From: Aquimonas sp964586455
GTDB lineage: Bacteria; Pseudomonadota; Gammaproteobacteria; Xanthomonadales; Xanthomonadaceae
DNA: 64,000 nucleotides
Assembly: GCA_964586455.1 (NCBI GenBank)
Contig: CAZPHV010000002.1
Coordinates: forward strand, 62,001 to 126,000
Direction: 5' to 3'
The position numbers and the translations under genes were made by a program. Shown here piece after piece: positions 25,201-34,105 of the stretch (positions are counted from its first letter, which is position 1; the number at the start of each line of letters is the position of its first letter). The notes below the pieces were generated by a model. That model had not been told where the DNA came from. It saw only the letters and a program-made list of their open reading frames with translations, and did not search any database.

Positions 25201-26061
25201 CTAACGCCGGATCTTCTCCAGGATGCCTTCAAGCTCGTCGAGGCTGAAGTACTGCACCACGAGTTTGCCGCGGCCGCCGCGACCGTGCTGCACCGCCACT
25301 TTCGCCGACAGCAGCTCGCCGAGCTCGCGCTCCAGGTTCTGGATATCGGGGTCGGCCTTCTTTGGCTCGGGCGGAGGCGCGGCTTCACCGCGCTGAATCG
25401 CCTGCACGCGACGTTCGATCTCGCGCACCGACCACTGCTCGTCGGCCGCCTGACGCGCCAGCGACTCGGCCTGGGCCGGCGCCAGCGTCAGCAAGGCACG
25501 CGCGTGCCCCATTTCAATGCGCCGGGCCTCGACCAGCTTGCGGATGGCATCGGGCAGTTCCAGCAGACGCAGCAGGTTGCTGACCGCCGCGCGTGAGCGG
25601 CCGACGGCTTCTGCGGTCTGCTGATGGGTCAGCTGGAATTCGTCGATCAGGCGCTGCAGGGCCAGCGCCTCTTCCAGCGGGTTCAGGTCTTCGCGCTGAA
25701 TGTTCTCGATCAGCGCCATCGCCAGTGCGGCGTGGTCGTCGCTTTCGCGCACCACGCAGGGCACTTCGCGCAGCGATGCCAGCTGCGCGGCGCGCCAGCG
25801 GCGCTCACCCGCGATGATCTCGTAGCGGTCGCGCGCCACCGGCCGCACGATGATCGGCTGGATCAGGCCCTGCGCGCGGATCGAGTCCGCCAGCTCCTGC
25901 AGGCGGTCGGCATCCATATGGCTGCGCGGCTGGTACTTGCCGGGCTGCAGCGATTCAATCGGCAATTCGCGCAGGCGTTCGGGCTCGCTCGGACTGCGTT
26001 CGGCGCCGCCGCCCAGCAGGGCATCCAGGCCCCGGCCTAGGCCGCGTTTCTTGGTGCTCAT
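25201..26061 (-). CDS. parB: Chromosome partitioning protein ParB
   Basis: 286 residues. A CTP-dependent clamp that loads at parS and spreads. It has a basic start 'MSTKKRGLGRGLDALLGG', the ParB/Srx CTP-binding region ('QPIIVRPV', 'EIIAGERRWRAAQLA', 'ALIENIQREDLNPLEEA'), a helix-turn-helix ('QTAEAVGRSRAAVSNLLRLL') and a C-terminal dimerisation domain. The ATG overlaps the parA stop as ATGA, which settles the start against a much longer antisense-like extension. No consensus parS site was noticed in the window. Confidence 0.96.
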   Translation of the reverse strand: MSTKKRGLGRGLDALLGGGAERSPSEPERLRELPIESLQPGKYQPRSHMDADRLQELADSIRAQGLIQPIIVRPVARDRYEIIAGERRWRAAQLASLREVPCVVRESDDHAALAMALIENIQREDLNPLEEALALQRLIDEFQLTHQQTAEAVGRSRAAVSNLLRLLELPDAIRKLVEARRIEMGHARALLTLAPAQAESLARQAADEQWSVREIERRVQAIQRGEAAPPPEPKKADPDIQNLERELGELLSAKVAVQHGRGGRGKLVVQYFSLDELEGILEKIRR

Positions 26062-26864
26062 GGGTTGGGCTCGATCGAGAATGTTTCGGACTGCGCGGCG
26101 GAGTGCTTGTCGCGGCGGATCATTTCGCCGGCAAGGCCAAGGTAGGCGATGCTGCCGCGTGAGGTGCGGTCGTATTCGATGATGCTCTGCCCATGGCTGG
26201 GCGCCTCGGCCACGCGCACGTTGCGCGGGATCATGGTGCGGAACACCTTGTCGCCGAAGTGCTGCATCAGCTGCGCGGAGACATCGTTGGCGAGGTTGTT
26301 GCGGACGTCGTACATGGTCCGCAGGATGCCTTCGACTTCGAGCTGGGGGTTCAGCCGTGTCTTCACCGCGCGAATGGTGTCCATCAGCGCCGACAGTCCC
26401 TCCAGGGCGAAGTACTCGCACTGCATCGGCACCAGCACGCCGTGGGCGGCCGTCAGCGCATTCAGAGTCAGCAGGTTCAGTGAGGGAGGGCAGTCAATCA
26501 GGATGAAGTGGTAGCGCTCGGCGACCGTGGCCAGACACTCCTTCAGTCGCTGCTCGCGGGCGAGCGCGTCCATCAGCTTCACTTCGGCCGCAGTCAGGTC
26601 GGCATTACCGGGCAACACGTCGAAGCCGCAGTTCGAACCGACGATGGCCTTCTCCAGTGCCACCTCTTCAAGCAGCACTTCGCAGCCGCTGTATTCGACT
26701 TCGCGCTTGTCGACGCCGCAGGCCATCGTGGCATTGCCCTGCGGGTCCATGTCGACCAGCAGCACGCGCTTGCGTGCTTCGGACAGCGCGGCGGCCAGAT
26801 TGACCGCGGTGGTGGTCTTGCCGACGCCACCTTTCTGGTTGGCGATTGCGATGATCCGGGCCAT
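26058..26864 (-). CDS. parA: Chromosome partitioning ATPase ParA
   Basis: 268 residues. A deviant Walker ATPase that moves ParB-parS complexes over the nucleoid. It starts 'MARIIAIANQKGGVGKTT' with the signature KGGVGKT; 'VLLVDMDPQGNAT' and 'FILIDCPPSLNLLTLNAL' are Walker A' and B. The start at 26864 is set by this conserved N-terminus. It lies between rsmG and parB, the usual order. Confidence 0.97.
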   Translation of the reverse strand: MARIIAIANQKGGVGKTTTAVNLAAALSEARKRVLLVDMDPQGNATMACGVDKREVEYSGCEVLLEEVALEKAIVGSNCGFDVLPGNADLTAAEVKLMDALAREQRLKECLATVAERYHFILIDCPPSLNLLTLNALTAAHGVLVPMQCEYFALEGLSALMDTIRAVKTRLNPQLEVEGILRTMYDVRNNLANDVSAQLMQHFGDKVFRTMIPRNVRVAEAPSHGQSIIEYDRTSRGSIAYLGLAGEMIRRDKHSAAQSETFSIEPNP

Positions 26865-26938
26865 CTCGACTCCGTGCTGTGCGGCGGTGTGTTCCGCCTG
26901 CCGCGCATCCGCGGATGCGGGATGCGTTCCGTCGCCGC

Positions 26939-27595
26939 TCATGCCGCCTCCCGCTTCAGCACCAGCAGGTGGCGCTCGCCCTCGACTTCCGGCACCGACA
27001 GCCGCTGCGAGTGTTCCAGCACCCAGCCCGCAGGCAATGCGGCAAGCTCTTCGCCGGGCCACTGCCCCTTCATGGCAAGCAGCCGCCCTTCAGGCTTGAG
27101 GAGATGCCCACCGAAACCGATGAGCTGCGCAAGACTACCCAAGGCGCGAGCCGAGAGACAGTCGTAGGCCGCGGGCTCGTCAACCTGTTCGGCGCGGCAA
27201 TCGAACACGCGCACGTTGCTCAGCTTCAGCTGGCGCACCACTTCGCGCAGAAAGCGCGCCTTCTTGCCGACCGGCTCAACCAGGCTGACCTTGATCTGCG
27301 GTCGGGCGAGTGCGATCGGGATCCCCGGCAGCCCTGCACCGCTGCCGATGTCGATCAGGGCGTCGCCGCTGACGCTCGCCAGAATGCTGAGCGAATCCAG
27401 CAGGTGCAGGCCGAGCATTTGCTCAGGTTCGCGGATGGCGGTCAGGTTGTAGGCGCCGTTCCACTTCTGCAGCAGCGCGAGATAGGCGAGCAGGGCGGGT
27501 GTCAGCGCTTCGTCGAGCCCCAGCCGCAGCAAGCCCTCGCGCAGTCGCGGCGCGAGCGCGGCGATCGGGCCGGGCAAGTCGGGGAGGGAGCTCAA
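26939..27595 (-). CDS. rsmG: 16S rRNA m7G527 methyltransferase RsmG
   Basis: About 218 residues; methylates N7 of G527 in 16S rRNA with S-adenosylmethionine. The SAM motif is 'ALIDIGSGAGLPGIPIALA', with 'NLTAIREPEQMLGLHLLDSL' before and 'CLSARALGSL' after. The start is uncertain: no ATG is suitably placed. TTG at 27595 gives the usual length, while a GTG at 27685 would add 30 unrelated Arg/Pro-rich residues. It sits just upstream of parA on the same strand. Confidence 0.92.
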   Translation of the reverse strand: MSSLPDLPGPIAALAPRLREGLLRLGLDEALTPALLAYLALLQKWNGAYNLTAIREPEQMLGLHLLDSLSILASVSGDALIDIGSGAGLPGIPIALARPQIKVSLVEPVGKKARFLREVVRQLKLSNVRVFDCRAEQVDEPAAYDCLSARALGSLAQLIGFGGHLLKPEGRLLAMKGQWPGEELAALPAGWVLEHSQRLSVPEVEGERHLLVLKREAA

Positions 27596-27688
27596 GGGAG
27601 TCTGCGCGCCGTCGAAGGGGGCGCAAGTATCGGCAGGGGCATGCTGCGACGCAAATCGGCGGGCGCAGCGCCCGCGCGGAACCACGGT

Positions 27689-28138
27689 TCAGCGCGGTGC
27701 CGGCAGCACGCAGCGCACCACGCGCAGACCGCGCCCGGCCAGGGCCAGATTGATGTGCTGGCGAACGCGCTGGTCGAAACCGGGTTCAGCCGCATCCGGC
27801 GCGGGCATTGTTCGGAGCGCCTCACTAGCGGTCCGTTCCACCAGCTGGTCGATGGACTCCAGCGCCTCCCCGGCCTGCTGCGGATCGATGATCTGGTAGT
27901 ACACCGAGCCGTTGACCGCGGCCTCGCGCAGCGGCACCGCATGGCCGATCAGGCTCACCCGCTGGCCGATTCGCTCGACCAAGGGCAGAACGAAGCCAAG
28001 GCCGGGCGGCAGGGTGCGGGCGTAGCGACCAAAACGTCGAACCGTGTAGGCGCGGCCCTCGGGCACCCTTCGAAGACCGGCAAGCACGAAGGCAAGCAGC
28101 CCGAGACTCAGCAGGATGGTGAGGACTGAAAGACTCAT
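27689..28138 (-). CDS. Short SPFH/band 7 (HflC/stomatin-like) protein
   Basis: 149 residues. An N-terminal membrane helix ('LSVLTILLSLGLLAFVLAGL') is followed by the first part of an SPFH domain: 'VPEGRAYTVRRFGRYARTLP', 'GLGFVLPLVERIGQRVSL' and 'NGSVYYQIIDPQQA'. Typical stomatin/HflK/C proteins are 250-400 residues, so the helical C-terminal half is missing. The frame is intact to its stop, which suggests a genuine short form rather than a fresh break. It is likely membrane-bound in the cytoplasmic leaflet. It may form an operon with rsmG-parA-parB. Confidence 0.78.
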   Translation of the reverse strand: MSLSVLTILLSLGLLAFVLAGLRRVPEGRAYTVRRFGRYARTLPPGLGFVLPLVERIGQRVSLIGHAVPLREAAVNGSVYYQIIDPQQAGEALESIDQLVERTASEALRTMPAPDAAEPGFDQRVRQHINLALAGRGLRVVRCVLPAPR

Positions 28139-28421
28139 TACATCAACGCCTTGCGTAAGATTTCCAGAATCCGGATTAGAAACAGGATGCAACAGCCTAA
28201 CCCGCCGCTGATTAACGGCAAATTTACTAGAGCAGATTGCAACAAACAGTGAACTCGCGAGCAGATGGGCACAGCGAACGTGTCGGGCTCCCCGCGGCTT
28301 TCTTTGTGCGCTCAGTCACTTAAACGTAAAGACAACAGCATGCGCGTCGTCTGCTTTCTGTTCAGCTTCGGCATGTCAGCGTGCGCGCCTCGTTACAACG
28401 CAGCAGCCTGCGGGAGCACGC

Positions 28422-28916
28422 ATGGATCGCCCTCAAGAACCGGATTCGCACACCGAAGCAGACGCTGAAGACGCGATGCGCCCGCCCCTGTTCATCGGCC
28501 TGTCGGCGGCCTGCGAGCGGGCAGCCACGCAACGCGGGGCACTGGGAGGCATGCTCTCCAGACACCGCAGCGCGTTGTTGGAGCTGGAGGAACTGGCCTC
28601 GGAGGACGATCAGGCTCTGGATTTGTGCGGTCGCCTGCTCGGGCTGGTGCTGGACGCGGCCAACGGCGGCGATTTGCATGCGCTGGTGCGAATGCGCCGC
28701 GGCCTGCGACTGCTCACGGCGTTTCTGCAGCTGCGCGCGCAGGGGCCGGTGCAGCTGGTGGCACGGCTCCGGGTCGGTGATCCGGATCTACGTGCCCAGC
28801 TTGGTGGCGTCTGGACTGAAATCGATTTGCGCCCGCGCCCGGTAACGGTGAGCGCACTGCCGCGCTATCGCCTCCGCCCCGGCACACAGACACCCCGGCT
28901 GGAACGCGCGGCCTGA
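28422..28916 (+). CDS. Hypothetical protein, 164 aa
   Basis: The frame has GGGAG upstream of its ATG and coding-like composition. The protein is mainly helical in the middle (about 30-110) with an acidic start and a beta-like, Arg/Pro-rich end. No signal peptide, membrane helix or known motif. It follows a locally AT-richer stretch (about 28140-28360), which probably holds its promoter, though no clear -35/-10 pair was identified. Not recognised. Confidence 0.55.
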   Translation: MDRPQEPDSHTEADAEDAMRPPLFIGLSAACERAATQRGALGGMLSRHRSALLELEELASEDDQALDLCGRLLGLVLDAANGGDLHALVRMRRGLRLLTAFLQLRAQGPVQLVARLRVGDPDLRAQLGGVWTEIDLRPRPVTVSALPRYRLRPGTQTPRLERAA

Positions 28917-28986
28917 GCGTCACCGAGCATTCGCAGGCCCGCTGCGGCGGGTTCTGGATCAGCGTTGATGACCTGCGGAGCGGCGA

Positions 28987-29628
28987 TCAGCCGCGCGGCG
29001 CGTAGGCCCGCAGAAACAGGTCAAGCACGCTTTCGATGTGCTCGGCGCCTTCGCACTCGCTGCCGCAGAGCGAGCAACCGATCAGTTGCCGCATATGCGC
29101 CTCGCCCTTGATCAGGCAGAAGAAATGCCCGGCAGCGCGGCGTGCATCAGGCACCTCCAGGCTGCCAGCCTGCTTGGCGGCCATCAGGAAGGCCTCGAAG
29201 GCCTCAAGGATCCTGCGCGGACCCACCTGATAGAACAGCTCGCCCAGCTTGCCGCTGCTTTCGCCCTGAGCGGCCATCATCCGGTAGAAGGCCACCGATT
29301 CCGGTGACAGGATCAAGCGGTGGAAGCCGGTGGCGATCGCTCGCAGCTGTTCGCGGATGGGGCCGCGTCCGGGTTCTGCGCGGAACACGTCCTCCGGCAG
29401 CTGCTCCTCGCATTTCGCCTTTACGGTCTCCGAGAACAATGTGTCCTTGTCGCTGAAATGGCTGTAGACCGTGAGCTTGGAGACGCCGGCCTCGGCGGCG
29501 ATCGCATCCATGCTGACGCCGTCGAAACCGCGCAGCGGAAACAGGCGTTTGGCCGCGTCGAGGATGGCGGCGCGCTTCTCGGGGTCTTTGGGCCGGCCAG
29601 GGCCTTTGGGCGTGCGTTGGACTTGCAT
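28987..29628 (-). CDS. TetR/AcrR family repressor
   Basis: 213 residues. N-terminal TetR helix-turn-helix: 'AILDAAKRLFPLRGFDGVSM' then 'IAAEAGVSKLTVYSHFSDKD'. The C-terminal ligand domain is of the AcrR-like type with a small cysteine group ('GCSLCGSEC') near the end, which could respond to thiol-reactive compounds (speculative). It is divergent from the RND efflux genes, and the palindrome at 29657 sits in the shared promoter, so it very likely represses the pump and itself. Confidence 0.93.
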   Translation of the reverse strand: MQVQRTPKGPGRPKDPEKRAAILDAAKRLFPLRGFDGVSMDAIAAEAGVSKLTVYSHFSDKDTLFSETVKAKCEEQLPEDVFRAEPGRGPIREQLRAIATGFHRLILSPESVAFYRMMAAQGESSGKLGELFYQVGPRRILEAFEAFLMAAKQAGSLEVPDARRAAGHFFCLIKGEAHMRQLIGCSLCGSECEGAEHIESVLDLFLRAYAPRG

Positions 29629-29656
29629 GGCGCCATTCTAGCGCCTGTCACAAATC

Positions 29657-29679
29657 AAATACTGGACTGTGCAGTATTT
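29657..29679. promoter_or_regulatory. TetR operator
   Basis: A perfect inverted repeat AAATACTG-N7-CAGTATTT in the 94-bp gap between the repressor and the efflux operon. Size and symmetry suit a TetR-family dimer. An ATG inside it at 29669 opens the longer but rejected frame of the next gene. Confidence 0.75.
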
Positions 29680-29722
29680 TATTTCTAAGCTCTCGCGCCC
29701 TGTCCTGCTCTCGAGTCGCATC

Positions 29723-30832
29723 ATGGAATTTCGCCTGCGTCCGCTATCCGCTTCGCTTGGACTCCTCGGCCTGACGCTGCTGGCCGGCTGCGCCGACACC
29801 ACGCTGCCGACCGAGGCCATCCGTCCCGCGATCGTGGTTCAGGCGCAGCTGCCGGGACAGGAATACTCGGCCTACGCAGGCGAGGTCCGGGCCCGCCACG
29901 AGCCCGCGCTGGCCTTTCGGGTCGGCGGCAAGATCAGCCGTCGGCTGGTCGAAGTCGGCGAACGCGTGCAGAAGGATCAACCGCTGGCCGAACTTGAGCC
30001 ACAGGACCTCGGCCTGCAGGTTGATGCCAGCCGCGCGCAGTGGGACGCGGCGCGGTCGGAACAAGCGCTGGCCGAGGCCGAGTTCGCCCGCCAGCAGGCG
30101 CTGCGAGAGCGCGGCCTGAACAGCGCGTCGGCCTTCGATGCCGCGCAGGCGCAGCTGCAGGCTGCCGCCTCGCGCGTGCAGGCCGCTCGCGCGCAGCTCG
30201 ACGTCAGCCGCAACCAGGCCGGCTACGCGGTGTTGCGGGCGCCCGCAGAGGGCGTGATTTCGCAGCGCATGGCCGAAGCCGGCCAGGTGGTAGCCGCCGG
30301 CCAGGCCATTTTCATGCTGGCCGAGGAAGGCGAACGCGAGGTGGTGATCGCCCTACCCGAACAGATCGTGTCATCGATCAGCCTCGGCCAACCGGTGCAG
30401 GTGCAGCTGTGGTCGCAGCGCGAGCGCGCGCTGTCCGGGCGCATCCGCGAGCTCGCGCCCGCCGCCGATGCCGGCTCACGCACCTATGCGGCGCGCGTAT
30501 CGATCACGGACACCACGGAATCCGTCGAGCTCGGCCAGAGTGCGCGGGTGTTCTTTCCCGAAAACGGCGGCGAGACGCTGCGCCTGCCGTTGGCAGCGGT
30601 GTCGGCGACGCAAGGTCAGGCCTGGGTGCTGAAGGTCGATCCGGCCAGTCGTCGGGTGCAGCGCACCGCAGTGTCGCTGGGGGCCTTCGGCGAGACTTAC
30701 GTGCCCGTGCTGCAGGGGCTGACCGCCGAGGATTGGGTCGTCGCCGGTGGCATCCACCTGCTGCGCGACGGCCAGGAGATCCGCCCGGTGGACCGCGAGA
30801 ACCGCCCGCTCGATCTGGCCCAGGCGCGCTGA
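29723..30832 (+). CDS. RND efflux periplasmic adaptor (membrane fusion) lipoprotein
   Basis: 369 residues. Signal peptide with lipobox 'LLAGC' (C23). Barrel-sandwich half-motifs 'VRARHEPALAFRVGGKISRR' and 'VLRAPAEGVISQRMAEAGQV' flank a helical hairpin; beta-barrel and membrane-proximal domains follow. It links the inner-membrane pump to a TolC-type channel. The start at 29723 follows from the signal peptide. It is followed after 6 bases by the RND permease gene. Confidence 0.94.
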   Translation: MEFRLRPLSASLGLLGLTLLAGCADTTLPTEAIRPAIVVQAQLPGQEYSAYAGEVRARHEPALAFRVGGKISRRLVEVGERVQKDQPLAELEPQDLGLQVDASRAQWDAARSEQALAEAEFARQQALRERGLNSASAFDAAQAQLQAAASRVQAARAQLDVSRNQAGYAVLRAPAEGVISQRMAEAGQVVAAGQAIFMLAEEGEREVVIALPEQIVSSISLGQPVQVQLWSQRERALSGRIRELAPAADAGSRTYAARVSITDTTESVELGQSARVFFPENGGETLRLPLAAVSATQGQAWVLKVDPASRRVQRTAVSLGAFGETYVPVLQGLTAEDWVVAGGIHLLRDGQEIRPVDRENRPLDLAQAR

Positions 30833-30838
30833 TCCGCC

Positions 30839-33800
30839 ATGGCCGGGTTCAATCTTTCCGAGTGGGCGCTGCGCAATCGCAGCCTGGTGGTGTACGCGAT
30901 GCTGGGCCTGGCCCTGCTGGGCATCCTCGCCTATGGGCGGCTGGGCCAGAGTGAGGACCCACCGTTCACCTTCAAAATGATGGTGGTACGCACCCAGTGG
31001 CCGGGCGCTTCCGCCGAGGAAGTCGCGCGCCAGATCACCGATCGCATCGAGCGCAAGCTGATGGAGACCGGCAACTACGAGTTCATCCGCGCCTACTCGC
31101 GCCCGGGTGAATCGACCCTGATGTTTGTCGCGCGCGACTCCATGCGCTCGCACGAGTTGCCCGAGCTCTGGTACCAGATCCGCAAGAAGGTGGGTGACCT
31201 GCGCCCGAGCCTGCCGGCCGGTATCCAGGGGCCGTTCTTCAATGACGAGTTCGGTGACACCTTCGGCAACATCTATGCGCTGACCGGCGCCGGCTTCGAC
31301 TACGCCACGCTCAAGGACTATGCCGAACGCATCGAGCTGGAGCTGATGCGGGTGCCGGATGTCGGCAAGATCGAACTGCTGGGTCTGCAGCAGGAGCGTA
31401 TCTGGATCGAGCTCAGCAACACCAAACTCTCTGCTTTGGGGCTGCCGCTGTCGGAAGTGCAGCGCGCGCTGGACGAACAGAACGCAGTGACCGAGGCCAG
31501 CTTCTTCGAGACGGGCTCCGAGCGCGTTCGGCTGCGGGTATCGGGCCGTTTCGCAGGCGTCGAGGACATCCGCGCGTTTCCGCTGCGCGTGGGCGGCCGC
31601 GACTTCCGCATCGGCGACGTGGCTGAAGTATTCCGCGGCTTTTCCGATCCACCCGAACCGCGCATGCGCTTCATGGGTGAGGACGCCCTCGGCATCGCGG
31701 TGGCGATGAAGCGCGGCGGTGACATCATCCGCTTGGGAGACACGCTCGAATCGGAGTTCCAGCGCCTGCAGGACAATCTGCCGGTGGGCATGTCCCTGCA
31801 CAAGGTGTCGGACCAGCCAGCTGCGGTGCGCAGCTCGATTCGTGAGTTCGTGCAGGTGCTGGCGGAAGCCGTGATTATCGTTCTGCTGGTGAGCTTCTTC
31901 TCGCTGGGCTTCCGCACCGGCCTGGTGGTGGCGCTGTCGATTCCGCTGGTGCTGGCGATGACGTTTGCCGGCATGTACTACTTCGGCATCGGCTTGCACA
32001 AGATTTCGCTGGGCGCGCTGGTACTGGCGCTGGGCCTGCTGGTCGACGACGCGATCATTGCGGTCGAAATGATGGCGATCAAGATGGAGCAGGGCTATGA
32101 CCGCCTGCGCGCGGCCGCCTTCGCCTGGACCTCGACGGCATTTCCGATGCTGACCGGCACCCTGATCACCGCCGCGGGCTTCCTGCCGATCGCCACCGCC
32201 GCCTCCAGCACCGGCGAGTACACGCGCTCGATCTTTGAGGTGGTGACCCTGGCCCTGCTGGTGTCCTGGATCGCGGCAGTCGTGTTCGTGCCCTACCTCG
32301 GAGATCGTCTGCTGCCCGATTTTGCGAAGCAGGCCGAGGGACAGCCGCATCACGATCCCTACGCCAAACCCTTCTACCAGCGTTTCCGTCGCGTCGTCGC
32401 CTGGTGCGTTGGGCAACGCTGGACGGTCATCGCGATCACCGTGCTGATCTTCGCTGGCTCGGTGCTGCTGTTCCGACAGGTGCCGCAGCAGTTTTTCCCG
32501 GCCTCGGCGCGACTGGAGCTGATGGTCGACTTCAAGCTCGCCGAAGGCAGTTCGCTGATCGCGACAGAAGCTGAAGCCAAGCGCTTCGAAGCGCTGATCG
32601 GCGAGCGGGAGGACGTGCTGAACCATGTCGCCTACATCGGTACCGGTTCGCCGCGGTTCTACCTGCCGCTGGACCAGCAGCTGCCGCAGACCAGCTTCGC
32701 CCAGTTCGTACTGCTGACACCGGACGTGAAGGCGCGTGAGTCGGTCCGTGCCTGGCTGCAGGAAACCCTGCCGCAACAGTTCCCGCAGGTGCTGACCCGC
32801 GTGACCCGGCTGGAGAACGGGCCGCCCGTCGGCTATCCGGTGCAGTTCCGGGTCTCCGGCGAACACATCGATGTGGTGCGACGCCATGCGCACTCGGTCG
32901 AGGAGCGCATGCGCACGCACCCGGCGCTGTTCAACGTGAATCTGGACTGGGAAGAGCCCAGCAAGATCGTGCGCCTCGACATCGACCAGCAGCGTGCCCG
33001 TGCGCTCGGCGTCAGCTCGGCGCAGATCGCGCTGTTCCTGCAGGGCTCCCTGTCGGGTTCGCCGGTCAGCACCCTGCGCGAGGACAACGAGCAGGTGCAG
33101 ATCCTGCTGCGCGGCCCCGCCGAAGAGCGTGCCAGCCTGTCGATGCTGGGCAGCCTCGCGGTGCCGACCTCGAACGGGGGCAGTGTCCCGCTGAGCCAGG
33201 TCGCACGCCTGGAATACGGCTTCGAAGAGGGCGTGATCTGGCATCGCAATCGTCTGCCCACGGTCACCGTGCGCGCCGACATCGTCGACGGCGTGCAGCC
33301 CTCGACCGCGGTGGCCGATCTGGCGCCGCAGATGGCCGAACTGCGCGCAGCCCTGCCCTCGGGCTACCTGCTTGAGGTCGGCGGCTCGGTCGAGGATGCC
33401 GGCCGCGGCGCACGTTCGATCGCTGCCGGCATGCCGCTGTTCGCGGGCGTGGTGTTCACCCTGCTGATGCTGCAGCTGCGCAGCTTCAGCAACTCGATCA
33501 TCGTGATATTGACCGCGCCGCTGGGTCTGATCGGGGTGACTCTGTTCCTGCTGCTGTTCGATCGACCCTTCGGCTTCGTCGCCATGCTGGGCACGATCGC
33601 ACTGGCCGGCATGATCATGCGCAATTCGGTGATCCTGGTGGATCAGATCGAACATGACCTGGCCGAAGGGGTCGCGCCGGCGGAGGCGATCGTCGAGGCC
33701 ACGGTGCGGCGTTTCCGACCGATCGTGCTGACCGCGCTGACCGCCATCCTGGCGATGATCCCGCTCTCGCGCAGCGCTTTCTTCGGCCCGATGGCGGTGG

Positions 33801-33910
33801 CGATCATGGGTGGCCTGCTGGTTGCAACCCTGTTGACCCTGCTGTTCCTGCCGGCGCTGTACGCCGCCTGGCACCGGATCCGGCCCACCACACTCGCGGA
33901 GCGCGCTTGA
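30839..33910 (+). CDS. RND efflux permease (HAE1/TriC-like)
   Basis: 1023 residues, the usual length for an AcrB/MexB-class proton antiporter. There are twelve membrane helices in two halves with large periplasmic loops. The proton-relay aspartates D403 and D404 lie in 'LGLLVDDAIIAVEMM'. The family start 'FNLSEWALRNRSLVVYAMLG' and the 'TFAGMYYFGIGLHKISLGAL' segment are close to TriC-like pumps. The substrate cannot be told from the sequence. It is cotranscribed with the adaptor under TetR control; the TolC-type channel is encoded nearby at 34797. Confidence 0.95.
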   Translation: MAGFNLSEWALRNRSLVVYAMLGLALLGILAYGRLGQSEDPPFTFKMMVVRTQWPGASAEEVARQITDRIERKLMETGNYEFIRAYSRPGESTLMFVARDSMRSHELPELWYQIRKKVGDLRPSLPAGIQGPFFNDEFGDTFGNIYALTGAGFDYATLKDYAERIELELMRVPDVGKIELLGLQQERIWIELSNTKLSALGLPLSEVQRALDEQNAVTEASFFETGSERVRLRVSGRFAGVEDIRAFPLRVGGRDFRIGDVAEVFRGFSDPPEPRMRFMGEDALGIAVAMKRGGDIIRLGDTLESEFQRLQDNLPVGMSLHKVSDQPAAVRSSIREFVQVLAEAVIIVLLVSFFSLGFRTGLVVALSIPLVLAMTFAGMYYFGIGLHKISLGALVLALGLLVDDAIIAVEMMAIKMEQGYDRLRAAAFAWTSTAFPMLTGTLITAAGFLPIATAASSTGEYTRSIFEVVTLALLVSWIAAVVFVPYLGDRLLPDFAKQAEGQPHHDPYAKPFYQRFRRVVAWCVGQRWTVIAITVLIFAGSVLLFRQVPQQFFPASARLELMVDFKLAEGSSLIATEAEAKRFEALIGEREDVLNHVAYIGTGSPRFYLPLDQQLPQTSFAQFVLLTPDVKARESVRAWLQETLPQQFPQVLTRVTRLENGPPVGYPVQFRVSGEHIDVVRRHAHSVEERMRTHPALFNVNLDWEEPSKIVRLDIDQQRARALGVSSAQIALFLQGSLSGSPVSTLREDNEQVQILLRGPAEERASLSMLGSLAVPTSNGGSVPLSQVARLEYGFEEGVIWHRNRLPTVTVRADIVDGVQPSTAVADLAPQMAELRAALPSGYLLEVGGSVEDAGRGARSIAAGMPLFAGVVFTLLMLQLRSFSNSIIVILTAPLGLIGVTLFLLLFDRPFGFVAMLGTIALAGMIMRNSVILVDQIEHDLAEGVAPAEAIVEATVRRFRPIVLTALTAILAMIPLSRSAFFGPMAVAIMGGLLVATLLTLLFLPALYAAWHRIRPTTLAERA

Positions 33911-34025
33911 GGCACCCCCTGCCGGCGGTCACGGTGACTTTCCGCACTGCGTCGGCTGCCCCGCATCCGGCATCGTGGGCCATGCAAGGATGCGGGGTGC
34001 GGGCCGCCCCGCACCGCCTCGTCAT

Positions 34026-34055
34026 TTGGCGGCGCACAAGGCCAGAGCCTACAAT
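34026..34055 (+). promoter_or_regulatory. Candidate promoter of the methyltransferase-tolC unit
   Basis: TTGGCG (34026-34031), 18 bp, TACAAT (34050-34055), 50 bases upstream of the next start codon. The -10 match is good, the -35 partial. Confidence 0.4.
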
Positions 34056-34105
34056 TCGCGGTTACGCGCCCGCGTCACGCGAGCGCCCGCATGCAGGACA
34101 CCGAC

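Noticed and set aside
25201..26864. parS site near parAB
   Set aside because: No 16-bp parS-like palindrome (TGTTTCACGTGAAACA type) was noticed by eye in the parAB region; not an exhaustive search.
26865..27062. N-terminal extension of ParA
   Set aside because: Overlaps rsmG out of frame and precedes the conserved KGGVGKT start by an unrelated Ala/Arg-rich segment.
30476..33874. 1132-codon open frame on the minus strand
   Set aside because: It lies wholly antisense to the RND permease, has His/Arg/Gln-rich composition from GC-rich codon shadows, and shows no domain.
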